Shown: piece by piece, positions 11,720-21,523 of the stretch
Layout of the letters: the number at the start of each line of letters is the position of its first letter
Numbering within the stretch: position 1 is the stretch's first letter
Assembly: GCF_026213295.1 (NCBI RefSeq)
Contig: NC_079415.1
Location: 21,410,847-21,474,846, forward strand
Source of the DNA: Gadus chalcogrammus
Taxonomy: Eukaryota; Chordata; Actinopteri; Gadiformes; Gadidae
Reading direction: 5' to 3'
Length of the DNA stretch: 64,000 bases
Notes under the pieces: model-generated
Databases searched by the model: none
The model's input: only the letters and a program-made list of their open reading frames with translations
Told to the model about the DNA's origin: nothing
Program-made: the position numbers and the translations under genes

Positions 11720-12161
11720 TCACGGCAGCTCAAGCGCTCTGCAGCAAAGCAAATGCACCCAAGAATCAACAACAACCTCAATAGGATCTCGGAAACAAAG
11801 CAGCAGCGTACCACCTTACCTGCCGCGAGACAACACTTCGGACCGGAAGTCATGCATGCAATTGAGTGCAGAGAGAGCGAGCACCGGGGAGACTTGCCAC
11901 CTTTATGTAGTGTTCCCCCTACCGGCTGCTATGCGCACTTCATTGAGTGTCTAGTGCTACATTCTACCCCCGCTTCTTGCATCGTCGTCCCGACGATGGA
12001 CAAAAAAGCAAGGAACACGAGCTAGGACCAGGGTCTAAATAAAGCAGACACTGCATGGGAAACTGGTGCAGAGAGAGAGAGCACCGGGGAGACCTGCCAC
12101 CTTTATGTAGCGTTCCCCCTACCGGCTGCTATGCGCACTTCATTGAGTGTCTACTGCTACA
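11720..12161 (-). repeat. 5' LTR of the Gypsy element, truncated
   Basis: Matches the start of the 3' LTR from 12161 leftwards, including the same 200-bp tandem duplication (TGTAGCAGTAG at 12161, TGTAGCACTAG at 11961). The match stops at about 11720, where sequence joins the inverted pol piece. The corresponding point in the other LTR is about 6822, so roughly a kilobase of this LTR and the primer-binding site are gone. Confidence 0.68.
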
Positions 12162-12165
12162 ATAT

Positions 12166-13864
12166 GATACAACACAAATCTCAGGCCAACAGTTAAACAT
12201 TCCAGACATGTCATATTTGCAATTAGCCTGTATATCAAGTGTCCTGCAAAATTTGGCAAATCCAAATACGTCCATGGTGACCTGAGCTTATCTGACTCCA
12301 TACTGCCCATTATTAAAACTGCCCATTTTCACTTCCACGAAACCCAGCATCGCCTAATCAAATATATTTATATTTATTTTAAATATCTGACTGATGGACA
12401 GTGGGCAAATTTTCGTTTTGTACTTTAGATTGTATTCCGTGAAAATGAGCATGCATGCATGTAAGTCGAGTTGTCCGTAGCAACATTTTGTATGGGAGAA
12501 AACGGGAGGCTAACGTTCATTTCCCCCCCCCCCCCCTGTTCCCCTGCACATTTTGCATAGCCTATTTCAGCAAATCCCTCAACTAATAATTCATTGAATT
12601 TATTTTGCGCTTTTCTAGACACTCAAAGACGCCTACAGTGAAGGGGGGGACCTCACTAACCACCACCAGTGTGTAGCACCCACTTGGGTGATGCACGGCA
12701 GCCAATCGGCGCCAGAACGCTCACCACACACCAGCTTGAGGTGGAGAGTGAGGGATGAGGTGGAGAGTGAGGGAAAAGAACATTTAAACACTATCGACCA
12801 TATTTAAACACTATCGATCACATTTAAACACTATCGACCACATTTAAACACTATCGACCATATTTAAACACTATGGACCACATGTAAACCCTATCGACCA
12901 CATGCAAACACCATCGCCCACATCCAAACACTATCGCCCACATTTAAACACTATGGACCACATGTAAACCCTATCGACCACATTTAAACACTATCGCCCA
13001 CATTTAAACACTATCGCCCACATTTAAACACTATGGACCACATGTAAACCCTATCGACCACATGTAAACCCTATCGACCATATTCAAACAATATCGACCA
13101 CATTTAAACATGTAAACCCTATCGACCACATTTACACTACATACTACTCAAATACATACTGCCATTCCTTCTCTCTCTACAATCTCAGAATGCCATTACA
13201 TTCTTCCTTTATCTTCTTTCGTTGTTGGTATATTACTTGCTGAACTTGATGAATTCGGTGTTAGCGCGTTCTGAAGGTTCTGAAATAGCGCGAAACCGCT
13301 AACGTTGATAGGAACTGTAGTTCTTAATGTTGCGTTCGCAACGTCTTTCTACCAGTAATGCTTTTCCATGTTGCAATGTATTTTTGTAGACAATTATGGA
13401 CATGGTTAGAAGGTCATGTCATAAGTCAGACCAATCCTGTCACTGATGGCTAGCATACATGTTTTCACCATCTCTCAGTGGCTAGAGCTACGTTAAAGTT
13501 CACTTAACGTCAGCCAGCTTGCTAGCAATAACGTAACGTGCTAACTTACTCCCGCCGAACACTGCACATTGCTAGCAACTAGTACAGCCTAATAACTTTT
13601 TAACAAGTCCAACGATATATTCCCGCTTACACAGTAGGTTTATTATCAGGGAGTAAACTTTTCAAGAACGTTTACGTTATAGTCTAACCTGAGAGTATAG
13701 AGTCATGCTAAAAGCTTTGCTATAACCTAGCTATTACCTAACGTTACAATACAAAATAGACAATTACAAATTAAATAAGCACAAGTTATGAAGCAAATAT
13801 GAATTATGATAAAATAACAGGTGCATGACTAAGTCTTGAATACCCCCAGACAGTCAAATTAAGC
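12166..13864. other. non-coding sequence of putative CACTA intron 1 right of the Gypsy insertion
   Basis: No coding sequence is recognisable. It holds a poly-C tract (12523-12537), a block at 12655-12770 that looks like a dispersed fish repeat (CACTTGGGTGATGCACGGCA), the tandem array described separately, and AT-rich unique-looking sequence. Confidence 0.5.
12781..13128. repeat. minisatellite, about 20-bp unit, about 17 copies
   Basis: The unit is close to ACATTTAAACACTATCGACC, with variants at a few positions (ATCGAT, ATGGAC, ATCGCC, ATGTAAACCC). Variants recur in blocks, suggesting higher-order duplication of sub-arrays. Repeats are contiguous with no unique spacers. Confidence 0.9.
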
Positions 13865-13870
13865 ACTTAC

Positions 13871-13960
13871 CTTCTACCGTCTTGTGAAAGAAAGAAATGG
13901 CGCAGGCGAAAGTTTTTTCGTCTTCATCACGTCCTGGACAACCGTTACGTGAGGGCGTGG
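13871..13960 (-). other. candidate non-coding first exon of the CACTA-like element
   Basis: On the minus strand the sequence ending ACGGTAGAAG is followed by GTAAGTGC, a strong donor (exon end 13871). It lies 170-260 bases inside the putative element end. A short ATG frame (MKTKKLSPAPF...) stops before the donor, so the exon is probably 5' untranslated. The next acceptor on this strand that leads into coding sequence is TTTTTTAAG at 5784, just before the SAMD3-like start. The upstream limit is a guess. Confidence 0.4.
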
Positions 13961-13984
13961 CTTAGATCTGCCTTAACACCAAAA

Positions 13985-14128
13985 AAGCTTAACACTCAGA
14001 TTTGACAACGCAAATAAGTCACAGGCAACACTAGCAGTGCTATTTCATAACTGCGTGGTGTTAAAATAACACCAACACTCTATATTCAACACCGTCCCTA
14101 ACATTTTAACACTCATGTATTTGCTGTG
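13985..14128 (-). promoter_or_regulatory. subterminal (A/G)GTGTT repeats at CACTA-like element end
   Basis: Between the outer end and the first exon the minus strand repeats the hexamer AGTGTT or GGTGTT about seven times (AGTGTTAAAATG, GGTGTTGAATAT, AGTGTTGGTGTT, one inverted AACACC, TAGTGTTG, GAGTGTTAAG, TGGTGTTAAG). Clusters of short subterminal repeats are the known transposase-binding layout of CACTA elements. The number is higher than expected in 140 bases and includes direct and inverted copies. Confidence 0.5.
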
Positions 14129-14228
14129 TACCCTGTGATGTCATCAAACCCTACCCTGTGACGTCATCATTAGTCGTCAACGGCGTGTATATACAGACGC
14201 GACGAGAATGACGCCGGTTCATTTCACA

Positions 14229-15423
14229 ATGCCTTCTTCAGCTGCAGTGTTTTCTCTAGCTTGGGTGTTAAACATCTTTCTGAGTTTGAACGCCAATCGG
14301 AGCAATCCAAGAAGAAGAAGAAGAGTTTATCAAGGATGTCTTTGACGCATGGGAATGCTTGTGGATCGGTTTGAGGTAGGTAGAACAGACTGTGCAACAA
14401 GTTTAGTTGTAGTTATCCTAGCCACAACATGCTAAATACTGACGTACATTTCTTGGCTCAACCCCATTGTAATACATCATGCAATTTAAAAGAAAAAAGA
14501 CTGTCTGAATAGCGACACATGCATTGTATGTAACTACTAATGCGTTTGTGGTTCACCACCCCCCCCCCCCCCCCAAACGATCTCCAAACTATTTGGATGG
14601 TTTGGGGATGGGGAAGGAAACGCCATCTATATCTGGAATTGTTTTCCCCGCAGTCATTTTCAGAGTAAATGATGTGAACTTATTTCATTTTCCAGACCGA
14701 GGGTCCGCAGTACTGCAAGCTAAATCAGAACGTGCCCATACTGTTGTGGTTCAACGTCGAGCTTGAGCTGAAGCGGGACTTCCGCCTCAGAAGACGAGCC
14801 ATGCATGGTCTGCAGAGGCTTCTACGGAGGGACCTGGACCATGGATGGGGTCAGGACCTCAAAGTCCTCATCTATGTGTACTGGCTGGCTCATGGACTTT
14901 CGTATCGGGTTGTATCCAGTGTGTTCAATGTGCCAAGATCCACAGTCCATCGGATCGTCCACAGAGTGGCACACAGCATATGGGTCAACCTGAAGCGAGC
15001 CATCTGTTTCCCTAACGCAGGAGAGCTTCAGGCAATTGGGCAAGGATTTGCCCAGATTTCAGGGAGCCCTGCCTTCGGCAATGTTGTGGGCGCAATAGAT
15101 GGCTGCCACATCAGGATCAAACCCCCTCTACTGCACAGAATCGACTATTTGAATTACAAAGGGTTCTTTTCGTTAAATATGCAGGCCATTTGTAATTCTG
15201 ATGGTCAATTTCTTGATATATTTGTTGGCTACCCGGGGTCAGTTCATGACACAAGAATAATGAAAAACAGCAGTTTTTACACGGCAAAACTGTACCCTCC
15301 CCCTGGTTACATTCTTCTGGGTGATGGTGGTTATCCCTGTTTAAATACGCCCATCTGCCTAATAACCCCGTACAAGGAGCCCGTTCGTGGAGAAGTACAG
15401 GGGCGTTTTAACAACTACCAGTT
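14229..15423 (+). pseudogene. PIF/Harbinger (HARBI1-like) transposase, truncated
   Basis: The clear part is 14696-15423. It has an HTH-like region (YRVVSSVFNVPRSTVHRIVH) and the DDE_Tnp_4 nuclease with first aspartate in VVGAIDGCHIRI, GYPGSVHDTRIM, and second aspartate in LLGDGGYPC. The glutamate region that should follow RFNNYQ is missing because the sequence changes to a BEL/Pao fragment at about 15423. An acceptor TTTTCCAG precedes 14696. A likely first exon starts at ATG 14229 (MPSSAAVFSLAWVLN) and ends at a GTAGGT donor after 14375, but the exon 1 frame is shifted in the AAG/GAA repeat and phases do not match, so that part is tentative. Confidence 0.78.
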
Positions 15424-16545
15424 GTGGTGAACAGTGGTGAACAGAGAAACAGGCACGTATGTCCTTTGGATCTGAAGCTGTAAAAGCTCCGTTAGGGAGT
15501 CTCTCCAAGCATTCCACTGTATTTCCTTCTCTGGCAGTGGAGTGTCCCAGTCATGCTCTGCTGTTGATATTTCTCTCATAAGTGCCTTGCCTTGTATCGT
15601 GATTGGTGATACAAAACCCAAGGGATCAAAGAGACTGTTTACAGTTGAGAGTATGCCCCTTCTAGTGAAAGGGTTTTCCTTGTTGGACACAGAGAAGAAG
15701 AAGCTGTCGGTTTGTAGGTAACATCTGAGGCCGAGACTGCGTTGGGGAGGCAGCGGATCAGCTTTAAGGTCAAGATCTTTCAAACCTTTCGCATGGTCTT
15801 CTGTTGGGAATGCGTCCATAACGGTGCTGCTGTTAGATGCAATCTTATGTAGCATGATGCTTGACTCGGCTAACATCTCCCTTGTTCTTTTCAGAACATC
15901 TATGGCTTTTCCTGCAGTGGGGAAAGAGGTAAGTTCATCATCCACGTAGAAGTTCCTCATGACGAATTGCTCAGCATCCGTCCCATGCTTTTTCTGTCCC
16001 TCTTGTGCTGCTGTCTTCAAGCTGTAGATGGCAACAGCTGGTGAAGGGCTGTTACCGATAACATGTACTGTCATTCGGCACTCAGTCACTGGTTTTGTGA
16101 GGTCGTTATCTTCGAACCACAGGAATCTAAGAAAGTCACGGTGATCCTTACAGACAGTGAAACAGTAAAACATCTGTTGGATGTCTGCCGAGACTGCAAC
16201 CTGCTCTCTGCGAAAGCGGGGATACAGAGAAGAGTGTTATTTAGGTCTGGTCCCTTTAAGAGGACATCGTTTAAGGAGACACCTTAAACGATTGCCGCTA
16301 GAGTCGAAAACCATCCGTAATTGGTCTGGCTTCTGGGGATGGTAGACGCCAAATGTTGGTAGGTACCAACACTCTTAATCTTTCTTCCTGGCCTGACTCA
16401 AACGTCTTCTGCATGAACTCGATGTATTGTTTTTTCATGTCTGGCTTTCTTTCTAGAGTGCGACTCAGAGATGACAAACATTTTGCTGCTTGCTCCCTAT
16501 TATCTGGGAGGTGGCGCCTCGGGTTACGGTTTCATATTTTGGGCC
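15419..16545 (-). pseudogene. BEL/Pao retrotransposon pol fragment (reverse transcriptase)
   Basis: The minus strand reads RRHLPDNREQAAKCLSSLSR and KKQYIEFMQKTFESG, then YLPTFGVYHPQKPDQLRMVF, then VSADIQQMFYCFTVCKDHRD, LRFLWFEDND, GNSPSPAVAIY and the catalytic YVDD box (NFYVDDEL). This is the Pao-type RT order. At least three frameshifts separate the pieces (near 16400, 16290 and 16210). No LTR or integrase is nearby. The left end meets the Harbinger remnant within a few bases of 15420. Confidence 0.85.
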
Positions 16546-16599
16546 AACATGAACTGTGTCTGTGAACGGCACGCTCACTTGGTTTAACTTTGTTCAATA

Positions 16600-17030
16600 T
16601 GGGGGTTATTTGTTTATCGACACAGCGGATGCGCACGCAGAACGCCGTGTTGTTTGACCGGTTGCCATGGTAATCTCTGTGTGGTTAATTTGCAGTTGCG
16701 GTGTTGTCAGCTTACTGTTACATTAAACTGTAATCAGAAAACATGTTTATATGCTATAGACCCTATAGTATCTGTCATATAAAGGCTGGGACGAATTTCA
16801 AATTATAAATATGTACACTTTATGTTGAAAGTATAGACCATCGCGATTCCTATTGAAACGAATGGTGCAGTGATTATTCTTCAAAACGAGAGCTGTTAAA
16901 TTGTGCAAATTTAATTAAACTATAATCAGACAACGCGGTTATATGCTATAGACCCTAGGGTATCTGTAGTATAAAGGCGGAGACGAATTTCGAATCATAA
17001 ATATGTACAATCCATAACGTTAGCTCTCTG
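16600..17030. repeat. two-copy imperfect tandem repeat, period about 192 bp
   Basis: The block starting TAATCAGAAAACATGTTTAT (16731) is repeated from 16923 as TAATCAGACAACGCGGTTAT, and both continue with TATGCTATAGACCC, a TATAAAGGC(T/G)G(G/A) motif, GACGAATTTC and ATAAATATGTACA. The copies are diverged. No coding potential was seen. Confidence 0.65.
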
Positions 17031-17069
17031 GCTCATAGCTCAGCGGACTAGAATACCTCATAGAATCAT

Positions 17070-17492
17070 TGCTTGTTGGCCGGAAACGGCCAACAAGCAG
17101 TTATTTGGATAACCGTTCTGCTGTTGGTGTGATGGCGCATAACACGTCGGACTCTCGTCTCTGGTATTTCTACAACGAGACTCGTATTGGGGGTTATCTC
17201 AGCCAAGGTTGAGAATGAGGGGGGAAGGAACTTTGGCTTTGACTCCCTCAAGAACATGAACCACGACAAGGAGGAGAAAGGGATCTTTGCCGGGCAGCGC
17301 TTATGCACCTCCGCCTCCGGCGGTGGTCCCTCAGCGGGGCTCAAGCGGGAGACATTCGCCGCCAACAATCCCTTTCTCCTCCATATCGTGGTTCATGTTC
17401 TTGAGGGAGTCAAAGCCAAAGTTCCTTCCCCCCAATTCATTAATTCGTGTTATGCGCCATCACACCAACAGCAGAACGGTTATCCAAATAAC
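17070..17492. repeat. large foldback repeat with hairpin at its edge
   Basis: Arms 17099-17146 and 17446-17492 are reverse complements (GGATAACCGTTCTGCTGTTG and its partner), as are inner arms 17220-17282 and 17371-17435 (GGAACTTTGGCTTTGACTCC and partner). The whole 390 bases can fold into one long hairpin with an unpaired patch in each arm. Just outside is a separate 13-bp perfect hairpin (TGCTTGTTGGCCG, four-base loop, 17071-17100). Related sequence recurs at 17755-17870. Confidence 0.75.
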
Positions 17493-17559
17493 AAGGAAGT
17501 GTACAACACTTGCGTTACAGTCCTGGAGCTCTATATCTAAATAATATCATATAATACAT

Positions 17560-18060
17560 AGATATCTATATCATATAACATATTGTGTGCGCCTCCAGAC
17601 GATATTATGAATCACAAACGACTTTGTCGGGTTCTGCGACGTCTCTGGTTCTTCCACTTTCACATCAACCTGAAGTCGACTGAACCGCGCGCTGCCTGCT
17701 GCCGGCTGCCCGCTGCCGGGCGATGGTACCTCGCGGCAACCGGCGGCATGTCGCAGTTCATGTACTTCAGCGAGTCAAACCAAAGTTCCTTTCCCCCAAT
17801 TCCTTCTCAACCATGGCTCAGATAACCCCCACGACAGTCTCGTTGTGGAAATACAAGACACGTCAAAGAACCGACAAGAAACACTTGCGTTACAGTGTGT
17901 GTATTCACATTGATGTGGACCTTGAAGAACCAGGAACGTCGGAGAACCCAACGCGGTCGTTTGAGTTTCATAATATTGGCTCACACAGCTTTTGGCCGTG
18001 ATAATATATATTATATGATATAGATATCTGTGTAGGCTATATGATAATATTTAGATATAG
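17560..18060. repeat. second foldback repeat, related to a MITE at 44.2 kb
   Basis: Arms around 17601-17670 and 17905-17977 are reverse complements (ATATTATGAATCACAAACGA against ATATTATGAAACTCAAACGA). The arm also resembles 44225-44275 inside the MITE at 43682-44422 (AATATTATGAATAGACTGCG). AT-rich ATAGATATC runs flank it. It is likely a decayed member of the same or a related MITE family. Confidence 0.55.
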
Positions 18061-18367
18061 AGCTCCAGGACTCCCGTGTGTTCTAGAATATTTACAGAAC
18101 ACTGCTAAAGGCTGTGTGCACCTCGCCATTGCGATACATCCACTGTAAACAGAGCGCATGGTGGCTGCAAGCTGCTCAGGGCCACACCCCCACCCTCCTC
18201 CTTGACACGCCCACCGAAACAGCGCATTTGGGGGAAGCTCAATGTGCGACTGGCTCGGAGTGGCTGTAACTGCACCACGGCTGAATTTAGGGAACGTCTT
18301 TGAATACTGTGTTAGTTGCCCACTAATACCTATATTTAGGAATACATAAAATAGCATGTCATGGGAC
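18061..18367. other. non-coding spacer, probable dispersed repeat
   Basis: No coding sequence seen. The segment ending CATGTCATGGGACC directly before the Gmr1-like element looks like the end of a small fish repeat, but I cannot define its borders. Confidence 0.3.
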
Positions 18368-18447
18368 CTTTAAGGGCTGGGGACGGGGCAGACGGGAGAG
18401 AGGGCTGACCCGGAGGGGGGGAGCCGCGGGCCGAGCGACGCGGACGG

Positions 18448-19038
18448 ATGACGGAGACCCCGCGCTCCCGGACACCGGTCGTCCGAGGCCCCGCCTACCC
18501 GGCTCAAAACAACGTGGCCCACAGAGGCCCCGCCCCCCCGACTCCGAGAGAGGAGTGGAGGTGCTACACCTGCGGCCAGAAGGGCCACCTGGCACGCCAC
18601 TGTCCCGGCGCAGAGGACGTATCTCTGCCCACGGCCAGTCCGTCCGACCAGAGGGGAGGAGCCTGCCTCCGCACCACCTGCTGGTCACACGAGAGGACCG
18701 TCTCGCCGAGCCTGCCGGTACGGGTGGGGCGGCGCGACACCCACGCCCTCCTCGACTCAGGGAGCGTGGTCACCTTGATCCGGCCCGACTTAGCCTGCGG
18801 AACGCCCGGGCATGACATTGAGGTGGGCTGCATCCACGGACAGACGGAAACATACCCCACCAACCACATCACGGTACAAACCCCGAAGGGGACCTTCACG
18901 GTCCAGGCCGGGGTAGTGCCCAACCTACCCATGCCCCTTTTAATTGGACGCGACTGTCCCATCTTTGGACGACTGTTGGGGGCGGAGCTTTGCCCACCAA
19001 GACCCCGACATCCAAGGACGAGGCCGTGCCAGTTATGA
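18448..19038 (+). pseudogene. Gmr1-like gag zinc knuckle and aspartic protease
   Basis: It holds one CCHC knuckle (CYTCGQKGHLARHC, residues 36-49) and a retropepsin-type active site (HALLDSGSVVTLI), followed by the LLIGRDCPIF segment typical of the end of this protease. Most of gag upstream is missing. After the protease the frame runs into an unrelated proline/arginine tail and stops at 19038, while the integrase continues in the next frame. Confidence 0.8.
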
Positions 19039-20306
19039 AGCCGCCCCGTCTATATGGCAGGCCAACCCCCGCCATCCCCGACCGACTCCATCCCCTCTCT
19101 CCGCAGAAACCCGCGAGAGAGGTAGGACGCCGGCCGCACGCCTCGTCCACGGAATCCCTTCCCCCGGGGACACCGGGCACGATAGACAGACTAGCATTAG
19201 ACATCGTAGGCCCCCTCCCCAGAACTAGCCGAGGTCACCGCTACATACTGGTCATGGTAGACTACGCGACCCGCTACCCAGAGGCCGTACCTCTCCGCGC
19301 CGCCACAGCCAAGGCAGTGGCAAGAGAGTTAATGACGTTATTTAGCAGGGTGGGAATAGTTAGGGAGATCCTGACAGATCAAGGCTCCTGCTTTATGTCC
19401 CGGGTGTTAAAAGACCTAGTCAGACTGTTACAGATCCGCCACCTCCGGACCTCCGTCTACCACCCCCAGACCGACGGACTGGTAGAGAGTTTTAATCAGA
19501 CCTTAAAACGCATGCTGAAAAAGGTAATGGAGGTTGATGGAAAGAACTGGGACCAGCTACTCCCTCACGTCCTGTTCGCCATCAGGGAGGTACCCCAGGC
19601 CTCCACCGGCTTCTCCCCGTTCGAGCTACTCTACGGGAGACGACCGAGAGGGCTCCTCGACATCGCCCGGGACGCCTGGGAGAGCCAACCCTCCCCCCAC
19701 CGCACCATCATCGAGCACATGGAGCAGGTGCGGGGCCGGATGGCGCAGGTGTGGCCCGTGGTCCGGGAGCACTTCGGACGAGCCCAGCAAGCCCAAGCTC
19801 GGGTGTACAACCGGGGGGCCCAGCTGCGCACCTTCGACCCGGGCGACCAGGTCCTCGTCCTCATCCCGACCTCCGAGTGCAAGTTCCTGGCCAAATGGCA
19901 GGGACCCTATGAAATCATTGACCGGGTGGGCGAGGTCAATTACCAGGTACGGCAACCGGGGAGACGCAAGACCACCCAGCTATACCACATCAACCTGCTG
20001 AAGCGGTGGCAACCACTGACCACTCCGCGGGATCCAACTCTCCTGACGCTGGCTGCTCGACTACCCCCTCCAGAGGTCCCAGTGGGGGAGCTGCTGAGCC
20101 CGAGCCAGACACAGGACATGCGAGACATGGTGCTCCAACATCTGGATGTCTTCTCAGAGCGACCCGGCAGGACCACAACCGTCAGCCACGACATCCGGAC
20201 AGAACCGGGAGTCAGAGTCCGCCTCCGACCCTACCGCATCCCGGAAGCACGGCGCGCCGTCATCAGGACAGAGATCGCCCCCGCATGCTGCAGATGGGGG
20301 TCATAG
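18990..20306 (+). pseudogene. Gmr1-like integrase core and linker to RT
   Basis: The integrase core has LALDIVGPLPRTSRGHRYIL (first aspartate), EILTDQGSCFMS (second aspartate) and HPQTDGLVESFNQTLKRML (glutamate), then QASTGFSPFELLYGR, an SH3/GPY-like tail (FLAKWQGPYEIIDRVGEV, LYHINLLKRW) and the linker to RT (VSHDIRTEPGVRVRLRPYRI). The HHCC zinc finger that should come before the core is absent: only about 60 codons lie between protease and core, so an internal deletion is likely. The frame is lost at about 20275 in a C run. Confidence 0.85.
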
Positions 20307-21424
20307 AGGAGTCCCATAGCGCCTGGTACAGCCCGGTGGTTCTGGTACCCAAACCAGACAGGACCTACCGGTTCTGCAATGACTTTCGCAAATTGAACGA
20401 AGTGTCTGCCTTCGACGCCTACCCTATGCCACGGGTAGACGAGTTGATAGAGCGACTGGGCCCGGCCCGGATCATATCCACCCTAGACCTCACGAAGGGA
20501 TACTGGCAGGTCCCCCTCACCAAGCGGTCCTGGGAGAAGACAACGTTGGCCACACCAGACGGGCTATACCAATACACCGTCCTCCCGTTCGAGGTGCATG
20601 GGGCACCCGCAACCTTTCAAAGGATGATAGACCGGATCCTACGGGCCCACAGAGAACACACCGTTGCGTATATAGATGACATTGTAATACACAGCAGCAC
20701 CTGGACCATCCATCTCCACCACCTCCGAGCCGTCCTGGGGGCGCTTCGAACCGCCGGCCTCACGGCCAACCCCAATAAGTGTCGCCTGGGCCTGGAGGAG
20801 GCCTCCTATCTGGGCTATCAAGTCGGGAGGGGTTGTGTGAGACCCCAGGACGAAAAAGTGCAAGCCATCCGTACCTGGCCCCGGCCAACCACCAAGAAAC
20901 AGGTGAAGTCCTTCCTGGGACTAGTCGGGTACTATCAGAGGTTCATCCCCGCGTTCGCAACACTGGCCAGCCCCCTCCACGAGCTAACCCGGAGGACTCT
21001 ACCTGACCAAGTGAAGTGGACGGAGGAGGTTGAGGAAGCCTTCTCCCACCTACGCCAGGCTCTCTGCACCGAGCCCGTGCTCATCACCCCGGACTTCAGC
21101 CTCCCCTTCTTGGTACACACGGACGCGTCTGAGGTGGGGCTGGGAGCCGTTCTGTCTCAGGTCCAGTCAGGAGAGGAGCATCCGGTGACCTTCATCAGCC
21201 GGAAGCTCCTGGCCAGCGAAAGGGCATACTCAACGGTGGAAAAGGAGGCGCTGGCAATCAAGTGGACCCTAGAAAAGCTCTGTTACTACCTCCTCGGTCT
21301 GAACTTTAGCCTGGTCATCGACCACGCCCCCCTAAAGTGGATGGCGACGGCCAAGGACACCAACGCCAGGGTGACGCGCTGGTTCCTGGCCCTGCAAAAC
21401 TACCGCTTCCAGGTGGTCCATTGA
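20278..21424 (+). pseudogene. Gmr1-like reverse transcriptase and RNase H
   Basis: RT motifs in order: MGVIEESHSAWYSPVVLVPK, FCNDFRKLNEVS, FDAYPMPRVDELI, STLDLTKGYWQVPL, LPFEVHGAPATFQRM and catalytic YIDDIVIHSS. Then comes the connection (SFLGLVGYYQRFIPAF) and RNase H (VHTDASEVGLGAVLSQ, YSTVEKEALAIKW, DHAPLKWM, TRWFLALQNYRF). It stops at a TGA where the terminal region of RNase H would normally continue for some residues. The frame joins the integrase frame after the indel near 20275. Confidence 0.85.
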
Positions 21425-21523
21425 CCCGGTCGGGCTCACGGCAACGCAGACGCACTGTCCCGAAGGGACGCCTGCCTAGGGCTAACAGGTGGAACCCCCG
21501 GCTTGCTGCTGAGGATGGGGGTG

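Larger units (their letters stand above)
5801..12161 (-). mobile_element. Gypsy LTR retrotransposon inserted in CACTA intron 1, rearranged
   Basis: On the plus strand the unit starts TGTGGCAGGG at 5801 and ends CTACTGCTACA at 12161. It is flanked by ATAT on both sides (5797-5800, 12162-12165), a 4-bp target duplication. Read on the minus strand it is 5' LTR (partial), an inverted pol piece, RT, RNase H, integrase, 3' LTR. There is no recognisable gag or protease. A 714-bp hAT element with its own 8-bp duplication sits inside. LTR copies differ at about five sites over roughly 430 compared bases, so the insertion is fairly recent. Confidence 0.8.
1..14128 (-). mobile_element. CACTA/EnSpm-like two-gene DNA transposon, left end outside window, with nested insertions
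   Basis: A same-strand set of parts suggests one element: an outer end beginning CACAGCAAATACATG (14128 reading left), a subterminal repeat zone, a first exon with donor GTAAGT at 13870-13865, the SAMD3-like gene, and the TNP2 transposase. The 8 kb between first and second exon is intron plus a Gypsy insertion at 5801-12161. The other terminal repeat would lie left of base 1, so the unit cannot be closed here. Assignment of the outer end to the same element as the genes rests on strand, splice site and repeat style, and is inference. Confidence 0.55.

Noticed and set aside
12781..13128. Possible CRISPR-like array
   Set aside because: Units are contiguous with no unique spacers and the DNA is eukaryotic; it is a minisatellite. 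The same holds for the arrays at 32359-33392.
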